A stretch of DNA of 64,000 nucleotides, from positions 20,140,336-20,204,335 of the forward strand of contig CM040091.1 in NCBI GenBank assembly GCA_022496805.1, written 5' to 3'. The notes beneath the pieces were generated by a model. It was given only the letters and a program-made list of their open reading frames with translations, was not told where the DNA came from and made no database searches. This stretch comes from Pohlia nutans. Its lineage: Eukaryota; Streptophyta; Bryopsida; Bryales; Mniaceae. Positions 25,601 to 38,317 of the stretch are shown piece after piece (position 1 is the stretch's first letter; every line of letters begins with the position of its first letter). A program made the position numbers and the translations under genes.

Positions 25601-28600
25601 AACCAAGGTAAAATGAGAAAATACCACCGTTCAGTGATGCAGATTGCCATATTGGGCGTTTCAGACACTTAGGGGTTAATCTACTGAATCATGCCCTAAT
25701 TATGTCACCGATCACAACTGCTCTCCCTTATTATTAAGGGGTGTCACAGGGCTTTCGAGAAGTTGATTCTCTAAAGATTGAGAACTTGGAGAGAGAATTC
25801 AGGAGCCAATTGTGGCCATTCTCCATGAACCAGGCCATGAATGAGTGTGAAGAATGAGAACAATAGCGAACCAGGAGAATTAACCCACAGAGGAGAAGAA
25901 ATGAAGCTTCTTAATCTTCAGAGAATGGGTCCTCCACAATTCATTCAAGGAGAAAGTGCCACGTACCCATTCTCTGAAGATTAAGAATGGGAGAAAGTGC
26001 TGTGACACCCCTATTGCCATATGAATTGACTTTCATCCTCTATTCGATACAATCTTCACGAAAATCAGATTGGAGAAGCCTCTAGTAACTTTGTACAGGT
26101 CTAAAATTGAATGTTCATTTGGATTGGCAAGGTTGCAATATTTTTTGTATGATACTGTATGTTTCATTTTTTTTTCCCAACAACTAGGTGAACTCTTTGT
26201 CAAATCTTAATCTTATGATATACCTTTGATGTTAGAATGAGTTTGTAGGGATTCAATTAGTCTAAAAGGGTAGGAATGGAATCTAGGGATATCATTTTTC
26301 TTTTGTATGAAGATGTTTCTGAGCATACTATTTGCATTTGTTTCCTCTAAATAAGTTTATTACGCAATATTACTTGCAGTGCTTCCTCATTGGTTTTGAA
26401 TAATTGGTTCTTGTGATGATTCTTGAGCTACGTGAACTCTTTGTCAACTTCCAATCTTATGATACCGGATACCTTAATGTTAGAATGAGTTTGTAGGGAT
26501 GTTTCAAGTAGTCTAAAAGGGTAGGAATGGAATGTAGGGATATCATTTTTCTTTTGTATGAAGATGTTTCCGAGCATGCTATTTCCATTTGTTGCCTCGG
26601 AATAGGTTTGTTACGTAATATGACTTGCAGTGCTTGTTTCGAATAAATGGATTTTGTGATGATTCTTGAGCTCACTTCTTGTGTTGTTGGTTTGGCAGAT
26701 TGTGGCGGGTGGGGAGAGGTGGAGCTCCATGGTAAAGGTGGGATACAACTTGAAAAGGGCATGACTGATTTACAAGCACGGCAGGAAGAAGCTGATGCAG
26801 GTCCAGCGAGAATGGGTGGCAATGGGTGGCAGCCTGCAGGGTGAATTAAGTGGCAACCTTCGAGTTAACTATGACTCTGACGATGAAGAACAGAGCCCGG
26901 TAAGCTTCTGGCTACCATCTGTACTATGAGCTCGTGTGGTACTCCCTCCGTCCCAAAGTTATTGTCATGTTTGAAAGTCATGTTTGAAAGTGCTTTTTTA
27001 AGTAGGTCATATTGTAAGAAACATGATTAAAAAAGGTTCCAAATTATGTCACTAGAATGATTGAAGAACATTGCATGTGTTCATTGCAACCTAAATAAAA
27101 TTAGCCACAAGGAAGTATTTTTTTGACCTACTTAAAAAAGCACTTTCAAACATGACTTTCAAACATGACAATAACTTAGGGACGGAGGGAGTAAGTCTTT
27201 AACCCCTAAAGGAGCAAATTGGAGAGCCTGGGAGTTCAAATTGAATGAGTTGTTCACAGTGAAAGTAGACACCTACTTTGATCACATAGAAATTAGCAAT
27301 AGAAGATCCCAGGCAAGTAATATATGAGCAAAGGAGTTTATTAAATGAGACTAAAAACTACTCGAAAGTCACTTTGGATTTAATCATGAATGAACAATTG
27401 TTCGAAGTTGTCCAAAATGCCACATTGTGTAATGTTTAGAAGATCACAGTTATAGCATGCTCCCAATATTTTCATTTGTGAAATTCAAATGGGCATTTTC
27501 AGTAAGAATGGTGATTTTGAACCCCTGAAACATAGCTGTTGCAATTAGGGTGGTGTCATAATAAGGTGCTCTTAAATTAGAATAATGCGCAAGTAAGGCT
27601 TGTCCCTGGAGCCATTTAAAGTAGTCCGATTAGAATATTGGAGATACAGTTAGTTTCTAATCATTTGAACAGTTCATAAATTAGTGTGACCTCGATTGAT
27701 GGAGTCGTAACGTGCAGAATTCAGGATCTGCAGTTCCATCTACTTCCGACTCACAGTCAGACGTAGGAGAAGAAGGATGGCAAATAAAACAGCGCCGGCT
27801 TTCAGAGCCTCCCATGATAGAAATGGGTGAGCATCTCTATATTGACCAAGTGCCAAGGATCATCTCATTCCAATCCCTTAACCCCTTAAGGACGAAGGAT
27901 TCATGTTTTTAAAATGACAAATTCAATTGATCATATTGTGAAAATAATAGAATTTTTTTTTATATCAATGAGAACATTGCATGTGTTGGTCAAACAACAA
28001 ATAATTTGCACAAAATGATCAAAGTCCGCATAGGACCCACTCAAAACTGCTTAAAAAAAACCTCGAGGAGTGCACTTAAAGTTAAGACTAGGAATCACGT
28101 GAGTGCGTACTTTTGACCCCCTATGTATGTACTAAAAAATCATTCAAAAATTGTAAAAAAAATATGAAGTTGTTGAACACAATCTAAAGTTCTTGTTGTG
28201 TAAATTTCAAAAAATAATCACTTGTAAATATTTTTAAATTGATTTTTGAAGCAAACAACAACACATTTTAGTTCAAACTTCTATCATTTTTTTAATAGGA
28301 TTTTAAACACTTTTGGTCCTGAAATTTATACCAAATGATAGATATATACATAATGATTTACTACCTAAAAAATTTGAGTTTAAAAACTATTTTAAGGCCA
28401 AGTATTGAAGGGGGTATGCTATTAAAACGCACGTCTTAATCTTAACTTTAAGTGCACTCCCCGAGAAAAAAACATGAGGCCCAATTTGGGTTTCTTGGTC
28501 CTGTAGGAGTTAATGACACTTATCAATGACTGATATACTCATGTCGATCATTTTTGCTTTTGAATCTTACATGATTTTTCATTTTTTTTAGCTTTAACTC

Positions 28601-31600
28601 TTGATTTCCGAAGGTCTTTGGGATTTGATTTTGAGTAGGAGCTGCTGCTGCCAGTGGGAACCTGGAGAGGCTGGAGGGTAATATCATGGAAGACCAAGAA
28701 CTAGCGTCTCTGAGGATTTCAATTGAGTTTGGGATGGGAGCATTCAACCTGATAGTATCGCTCATCCCCGCCCAGTATCACAAGGCGCTGGAGCTTTTGG
28801 GCATGCCTGGAGACAGAGCCAGGGCGATCATTCTTCTACACCGGGTATCAACAACGCACCATGCCAGAGCCCCACTTGCTGCGCTACTTCTTCTCCATTG
28901 TAAGTTTTTCCTTACTTTATGCAGCTCTATCCTTGCGCAGAAAATGCACCCTAAAACCCTAATTTATCACCTACTCTAAATCTTTGTCCAAAACTTCCAC
29001 GTTCCATAACATTCAGTAGCCTCTGTGACTGCTGCCTCCCTCCAACAGAATGATGTGGAATATCCCACATCACATCAGTAGCTATGGGGGCAAGTGACAT
29101 TAAGCAAGAGCAATCGACCATGGTGAACAGTAATCGAAAGCACTCAATCACAATTCAACAATGTTTTGTAATTGTTTATTTGATTCGATAGTCCATTCAA
29201 TTAGAAATCACTTGTCATTCCATATATAAAGGTGGATGAAATTAAAAGGCAGCCCCTTGGAAGGTTACTGAATGTTATGTCTTGATCGATATACCAAATG
29301 GGAAGGTAGTAACAAGTGTTCGAGTGGGCCATAAATCCATTGATAATTATGCAGAATAATCTATCTATCAAGACTTTCCAGTACCCTCTTGACATCAATT
29401 TCAATCACGAATATTTCATTTCTGACACAAAACTTTTGCCAACAGTTTCAATCACAAAGAATGTTTTTTTTTTAATTTTTCAAGAGGGTACTGGAAAGTC
29501 TTGATAGATAGATTCTTCGGAGTTCGTCTGCATAATTATCAATGGATTTATGAGAAAACTAAATGTAAAGAGATATGTAAGAACTCGGCGATGTAGAACA
29601 CTTTGCAGATTTTGTTCCATTCAGTTCCCAAGTAGTTGACCATCCATGGGGTGTATGAGAAGTTCTGCAATTTGATAATTCCATGAGAAACTAAGGGCAG
29701 ACTTCCATGTAAGGGGGGCAGTGGGTGGAAGGCACTAGAAGACAAGAATTGAGGTCTCAAGAACCACCCATGCTCCACCCATATCGGTACAAATGAAATT
29801 TATACTCTAGAATCCTCCTGTTTCCACCCATATCGGTGGAGCTTCCTCCTTTAGAGGACCGGCCACCCACTGCCCCCCTTGCATGGAAGTCGGCCCTAAA
29901 TGGGAGAGACAGTAGTCAATGTAGCATTACAGTCTACCCTCCATAATATGACACTCCATAATATGACGATATTATTGTTTCGTGCAATAGGCATGTGACA
30001 AGTCATTTACGTGACTAATCCATACCTGCCACCTTGAAGTTGGGCCTTCCTTAACATGTCATAATAGAAAGGGACAGCTGTAGAAGAAAATTTGTCATTC
30101 AGTTCCCAAGTAGTTGACCATCCATGGGTCAATAAGTGTTGACAACTCCTGAAGCAATGTAGTCAATGTAGCGGTAGTTGACCACTCATGTGCCAAAAAG
30201 TCAACACACTTATGAAGATTCATACAAGGTATTTTTTTTGTCAGGAGTACATAGGGCAGGAAGTTCCGGATTTGATAATTCAATGAGGAAACTAAAGGAA
30301 TAGATATGTAAGAACTTGGCGATGTAGTTAATGTAGTATTAGGGCCAAGTTCCATGGGTGAAGTTTCTCACTAATTTAAGGGACTTCGGGGGACTAAGTT
30401 CCACATTTCAAGTGAGCTTTTGAGCAAATAGTGAAGTTGTCATGAAATATGGAGGGTTCTCAAGCCCAAGACTTCATGACAGCTTCTTCCTAACCAATCA
30501 AATTTGTTCATGTTTCACGCTAACCAATCAAAACGTCACTTATGCAAGTTCATGGAAGTTTGTACCACTTCATGGCTGAATATGAGACAAAAATGTAATG
30601 CCACTTTTTCCCTCCTCTTGCCTACTTCCACGGGCAGCTTCGCAAATCCATGGAAGTTGGCTCTCACACTTATCAAGATTCATACCATGTGCCAGCAAGG
30701 TATTTTTTTTGTCAGGAGTACATAGGGCAGGAAGTTCTGAATTTGATAATCAACAAGGAAACTAAATATATAAGAACTTGGCGAAGTTGTCAATGTAGTA
30801 TTAGAAGATCGGTTCCCACGTAGTTGACCATCCATGTGTCAGAAAGTCATTCAGTTCTCATGATTCAGAGTATGTGCCAGCAAGATTTTTTTTGTCATGG
30901 AGTACATTTGTCATCAAAGTTTTGTGCAACAGTAACTTAGCATCGTGGGGGCCAAACAACTAAAGAAATTTCTTTTGATGTACTACTCTTTTTTCTTGGT
31001 ACCATCAGAAGAACAAAAATATTGCCATATTCGTTTAATTGGGAATTTCTGCCATATCAGGACTCTTTGAAATCTAGTATAGAATTTCCCATTGAACCTC
31101 TGCTAGTTGTAAATTCCAAAGAGTCCCAATATGGCGGAAATTCCCAATTAAACAAATATGGAGATAAATATATATTCTTCCAGGTGCCAGGCTTGTGAGA
31201 GCATTCCTAGTTAATTTGAGGGCCATTTGGGAGTTAATCAATGTAGAAGAGCTACAGCAAAGAACAAACCAAGCCAGCCTCTTCCAATCCAACACCACGT
31301 CTCCCAATCATTAATTCAACCGTTGACAAACCAATAATTAAGTTTAGTGTGAGTAATCTAGACGCACCAAGGCTCGTGTATATGGCGGGGAAAACACAAA
31401 TGACGGCCACCTAAACCATTTCTTGGCGCAACCCCATATGTTGTTGGGGTCGTATATGCTCTTCCCACACTACTAGCAAAGATCACTCAGAACAGTGTCA
31501 GAGTTTCCTGTACATACTTGTCCTGCGTGACGAATCGCACTCACCAAGTCTTGAGCGCATGGGCAGTGAGTGCAAAGTGGCGCTGTTTGACTCACCTATC

Positions 31601-34600
31601 GAGTGAAAAGCGACGCCTTCTCCTTGTAGTGCCATGCCTATGCCGTTGGGCCCATGTAAAATCATGCTCTGAGATTGCTTGTGGAAGCTTCAGGATTATG
31701 GCAGAAAAATCAACAGTGCTTAATCCGTTGTTTATGTTTGCATGATGATCCACTAATTTATTTATTCACCGACTTGTTTGCATGGTCAGATCACACGGTG
31801 ATCATGGCACTTCTACCTCCGACGAAGAACCACATGGAAAGCGCAGCAGCGTTGCTTGACAACATGGAGCCTACATGGAAAGGCGGGTGCATAGTCCGCA
31901 TTATGGAGTCCCGCTTAGCACGTTACGAGGGCAACCTGGCCATGGCTACGGACTCGCTCTCCAACCACACGCTGGACATGAACTTGCGTGGATTCAACCT
32001 CCGGCTGCGTAATCTTATGCTGGAGGAGATGGGCTGGTGCCTTATGTTACAGGGCCATTATGACAAGGCGGCCATGTGCTTTGACTCCCTCTTCAAGGTC
32101 AGCCCTCATGCCTCCACTGTGTCAAAGCGTCCACTGTGTATTTTATTTTTTTAGTGTAGGAAAATTGGACCCCTCGCTGCCCTGACACTGTTGATCTTGT
32201 AGTATAGAACAGGAGCTTTAACCCCTAAGTGACGGATCAACCATTTTATGGTCGCTGTCCTTTTTTTACGGGCTGCCCGAGATGGAAAAAACTTTTTTAT
32301 AAAAATTAAAAAATATTTTCAAATAGGGAATCAAGTTTACTTTCCAACCCAATTTGAATCATGTTGATCCGAGTTAAACTCCACCCGGGAGAAATTTTCA
32401 AAGACAAACACTTCTACATTGTTTAGTGTTAGAAAAATTACTATTTGGGGAAAGTAATGATGTTCTTGCCTTTGAAAAATTTGCTTTTTTTAATTTTAAA
32501 ATAGAATGTCTAGTTTTAACGAATCATAACAAATTTCAAATTTTAAAAATAAATTTTTTAATTATGATAAATATTTGAAGTTAAATACTTCTAAATTCAT
32601 TATGAGAAGATAAAAATCTATTTTTTGAAATCTGACTGTATAGATAATTACTAAACATCGTGCTCCTCATTTTCTCTTTTGGACCAAACTTCATCAAAGT
32701 TGAAGTAGTAATTTTTTATAGCACAATTATGTTTTTCCCTTACCCCCTCCGTCGTTTAGGGGTTAACCCCTAAAGGACCAAGGATTCTTGGTTTTAAAAT
32801 GACAAATTCCATCAAAAGTATAATTAAGATGGAACCAAATTTTACATCACCAGAATCAGTGAAGAATATTGTATGTGTTGGTCAAGAAACAAATAAATTT
32901 ATACAAGAGGGTGTCCACATATGACGTGCTCAAAACTCTTTTAAAAGCACATGAGGGCTTCTTGGTCCTTTTTAACCCCTAAGTGACGGATCAACCATTT
33001 TATGGTCTCTGCCCTTTTTTATGGGCTGCCCGAAATAGAAAAAACATTTTTATAGAAAATAAAAAATATTTTTAAAGAGGTAATCAAGTCTACTTTCCAA
33101 CCCAATTTGAATCATGTCAATCCGAGTTAAACTCCACGCAGGAGAAATTTTCAAAGAAAAACACTTCTACATTGTCTAGTGTTAGAAAACTTACTATTTG
33201 GGGAAAGTAATGATGTTCTCTCCGTTGGAAAATTTGCAATTTTTGATTTCAGAATAGAATGTCTAGTTTTAACAAATCATAACAAATTTCAAATTTTAAA
33301 AATAAAATTTGTAATTTTGATAAATATTTGAAGTTAAATGCTTCTAAATTCATTATGAGATGATAAAAAGCTACTTTTTGATATTTGACCGCATGGAAAA
33401 TTACTAAACATCAAGCTCTTCATTTTCTCTTTTGGACCAAACTATATCAAAGTTGAAGAAGTAATTTTTTATAACACATTTATGTTTTGCCCTTACCCCC
33501 TCAATCATTTAGGGGTTAAGGGTTAAAATGATGTTAGTATTGCAATCAGAAAACAATGCAATATGGCCATATTGGGCTTTTTAAACGCTTAGTGAGGGGT
33601 TAACGTAAAAAGGGAGAGAAAAAATCTAGCTGACAGTTCAATGTGTGAAGAATCACAGGCTATGGCTCCCAATAAAATACTAGTGAGAAATGAGCCATTT
33701 TGGCGAAACCAATCGTGCGAGGGAATATGGAGTGGCGTGTCTGATTTCTGGTCAGTGAATCAAAGTACTGTCCGTGCGATTGCATGATAGGGTCTAGTTA
33801 GGCTAGCCAATCATGGCCACAGGCACTGACCAGGAATCCGCAATCGCTACAGCGTCGTTTGCAGATCCCACACAATCTGGCTCCAGTGAAGTTGAGGAAT
33901 TTCAGCCGCTCTTTAGCAAAATTTCCATCAAGATGTGAAGCCAAATTTGGCGAAAATATTCTACATTTGTAGCAAGTTACTATAATTGGCTAATTTCACC
34001 ATATTGGGAGAACCCATTTGGCTAAAAAGTACTCCCTATGTCCCATAAGCAGCTTCTTGTTTCCCTTGTCAATTTGTCCTATAATAAGCTTCCTGTGTGC
34101 TCAAACTACTGCTCAAGGTCCACACCATTGGACTAGTTAAGTCTTCTATTTTCAAGGTACAAGAAGCTTATTATGGGACAACTTAACATTAAGTAGCCTC
34201 TGTGATTGTTGCCTCCCTCCAATAGAACGATGTGGGATATTCCACATCACATCAGTAGCTATGGGGGCACGTGGCATTAAGCAAGAGTAATCAACCAAGG
34301 TGAACAGTAACCGAAAGCACTCATTCAATCACAATTCTACAATGTTTTGTAATTGTTTATTTGATTCATTCACAATTCAACGATGTTTTATAATTATTTG
34401 ATTCAATAGTTCATTCAATTAGAAATCACTGGTCACTCCATGGATGAAACTAAAAGGAAGTCTCTTTGAAGGCTACTGAATGTTATGAAAGGAGTAGTGA
34501 AATTCACACAAAACATTTTTACTGATCTGGCTCAATAAAGAGTTTGTCTGTGATCAGGTTGAGATTAAGCCTAAGAACACTACAGTTCTTCCTTGTGTGA

Positions 34601-37600
34601 CTAAGTAGTTCTTGCCTAAGAGTCTATTTTTAGTATCAATGGTTTTGCAAGTGCTAACTGATTGCGAACATGTTCACAGTGACTATGAATTTTTACAGAA
34701 GGAACAATTCTTGCCTAAGAGTGTGTTTTGAGTGTCAATGGGGTTTGGCATTAGACTCGTTATAGTGCTAACTGGTTGCGAACATGTTCATTCTGTATGA
34801 AATGTTTACAGAGGTAACCTTACGATAAGATAATGAGGAAGCTGAGAGAATGCAATGGTGATTCTATTGACCCATGATGCAGGAGACTGTTTGGTTCAAG
34901 CCCTTTTTTTGCTGTCTGAGGTCAGCTTGTTTGTGGGAATCCAGTGATCCAGGCGCCAGGCAAGAAGGAGGGCGTGTGCTGGAGGACATATCCATATTAT
35001 TGAGCGCCAAAAAGGGCAAACTTTCACCCATGGAGCTTTATGTCAACCGATTGTCAACCGACTACGTCACGCTTGGACTGGTAAGCTTTGACTTTTCTGT
35101 GGTGACTTTCTAGCGCTGTAATAAGTTTCCCACTCGTGAAGTTACTGTCTTGAAACCATCGAACAAAAGCAAGCTCGTCTTCTTCTGTGGCCTATTCTGC
35201 ACTCGGTCAATTCCATCCCCAGATTATATTACTACATCTCCACCAGCAACTCTGAATTCCACTCTGAAGAAGGTCATGCAAAAACACTACAAGGAGAAGG
35301 CATCGCTTTTCACTTGGTAAGGTAGGGAACACCCAATTTTAAACACGGCATTCATTTTAGAACGCAAATCTAAGCATGCCATAGAGCTTTATTGTTTGTT
35401 GACAAAAATGATAAGCTATTTATGGTCTACCTAAATTTATGTTTTAGAATGACTACTGTGTGTAGAAATTATCGGGATTGGGTACACTGTTGGAACTGGG
35501 TGCTCCTACCTTAGGTGAGTCAAATGGCGCCACTTAACACTCACTACTCAAGTGCTCAAGATTAGATGAGTGCGATTCGTCACGTAGGACAAATGTTTAC
35601 AGTGAACTTTGACATTGTTCTAAGTGAGAAGCGACGTCTTTGCTAGTAGTGAAATTACAGGGCATACCATGTAGTCTCCCCACCAATATCACTCGATTAG
35701 ACTCTGAAAATAGTATGTAAGCCACTCACAAGTCACCACGCATAAATTACAGTGTAATCATGATGTACAAAGCCTTGAACTGGTTTACAATATTTAGTGT
35801 CTTTGGGCTTCAAATAAAATTGTTGACCAACCCATGCACATCCAAAGCCAGAGAGCTATCTAAAGTGTTGGTGGAAATTTCCTAAGAGCATCCTCAGTTC
35901 ACATGGCATACAGACCCAGAAAATCAAATTGTAACTTTTAATTCCCATAGAATTTGAAGTCAAAAGATTACTATCATTAACCCTTTAAGGTCCCAATTCA
36001 ACACTATTTTCAAAGAAACGTTATAAAATGTCAGATGAATACCAAAAATGGAGTTGATGTACAAAGCAAAGTTGTAAATGTCAACGTGAAGATCACATTT
36101 GTACGGTTGGATTTATCATGTTTTTTATTAAGTATTTTTAATTATTTTTGCAAGGTTTTCTCTTGAAATTTGATTAAAAATCCCACAGTAATACCAAAAA
36201 AAATTAAAATATTTTAATGAAATTGGAATAACATCCTTTATGAGATGGTATGGTTTCCATTACTTGATTCTACTTATTTTGGAAAATCATGTTTTAGGTC
36301 TCACTTTTTGAACTAAGAATAAAACTTAACATAAACCAATTGTGTGATTTTTCCAAAAATCATAATAATCCATTTAAAAAATCCGAACCGTACAATAGAT
36401 AGTAAACTTGCACAAGAACCAAGAGAAATTTACTTGGATGAAAACTGTCCAATTCGGATGAGAATCGAACAACTTGAATTTGTTCGTCGTCCAAATATTG
36501 GACGCAGGAGCGTCAAAGGGTTAAAAGCGCATCCAATTTTATGTTAAAATTTTCAGGTCTATCTATATAGTATATATAATAGAGAAATTCGTAAAGTCCT
36601 GAAATCTCAGGCTTCCGATACTGCGTCAGTAAATATTCTGACTCACAAGACAATAAAAGTAGGAGTGTCAGACTCCAAAAATAAAACCGGATGAGTTATA
36701 TTTCCGGTAAGCAAAGTAGGGTGAGTGAGTTTGCTCCCGTGTCAAGGCGCACCACCGAGTATACCGCCGGGGCCCGCCCATTAATGCACCACAAGGTTCA
36801 ATAATAGAGGTCGCCAAGGTTTAAACCTTGGACCTCGTGGCCCCCAAGAGCCTTGTGGACTTCCAAGCTTAGCCCGGCACACCCCTCTTGAGCTTGTGTG
36901 AGGGACTATTCGGATGTCTCAAATATACGGGATGCATGATTCAACTGTGGATCACTGGTCCTCTTACTTTGCGAATTTCTCTAATATATATATACTATGG
37001 ACTAAGGATGCTCTAACAATTGCATAGTGGTTTTCTGACATTAAACTCAATTAAGGTAACCACACCTATTTGAATTGAGTATATTTTCTATTATTAGGCT
37101 GGTGAATATTTTAAAAAAACTTGTCAACAATTACAAGGATATCTTAACATAATTGAGCATGTTGTATTTAGATACTGTCTGCAAAACTTATAAGGGTTCA
37201 AAGTTTTTTTCGTAAATGATCTTAAACGGATGGAAGTTTTGATGTTAATAGAGTTATCCTTAAAGTCACCTTGTGTTTGAAGATGCCGTGAATTTTGCTT
37301 TAATGTACTCTTATTTGTTCACCCCAAATAGTTAAAAAGTATGGAAAAGCTTGGTGGTCTATCATTGTTAGGTGTGTAAGAGCTTAGTGGTCTCTAAACT
37401 CAAAGGAAACTAGTTTAACCGTCAAGAAAGACGGCTAAACTAGTTTTCCATGAGTTTGAAGACCACCAAGCTCTTACACACCTAATAATGAGAGACCACT
37501 AACCCTCTTCCCTACCTTTTAACTATTTGGGGTGAACAAATAAGAGTACATTAATGCAAAATTCACGGTATCTTGTTCAAACACAAGGTGACTTTAAGAA

Positions 37601-38254
37601 TAACTCTAATGTTGTTTACATTCTCAAATTCAATATGTACTCATCATCAAAGATCATGATTGTCTTGTTTGACACTTTTTTCAACTTGACATTGTATTAG
37701 AGGCCTACTGTCTAATTAAAAAGTGTCAAATATGTTAAACAACTTGAATGAAATATTCCCAAATATCCAAAGTTATTCTAGGTACATTTTAATAATATAC
37801 TTATCTGACACATAGAATGGTTTATTAAACGTCGTGTTCAACACTTTGTTTAGTGGTTGAGTAAAAATACCCTGTCAAAGATTGATCTAGTGTCTATATA
37901 ATGATCCTATCATGAATGTTAATCAAGCAAAAATATCAACGTACTGTTAGGTTTTGTTGAAGTTGTATGGACCAATTTCCCAACTTCTACAAAAATTGTT
38001 GATAAGCAGTGTGAAACTCTCAATGGAGGAAATCCAGTTGAAAGAGCTTAACCCTTTAACGTCAAATCCACCATTGATTTCAAAGATGTGTTATAAATTT
38101 TTTGATGAATCACAAAATGGGGTTGATATATAAAGAAAAGCTGTAAATTTCAATATGTAGATCACATCTTTCAAGTTGGATTTATAAATTAAAAAGTTTA
38201 ATAGTTTTAAATTAATTTTGCAAGTTTTTCTTTTGAAATTCATTTTAAAATCTC

Positions 38255-38317
<63 letters not shown>

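Noticed and set aside
26762..26764. TGA read as Trp by an altered genetic code
   Set aside because: The Dof gene and other exons use TGG for Trp, and TGA terminates the TTC39-like gene at 45360. Mutation is the simpler reading.
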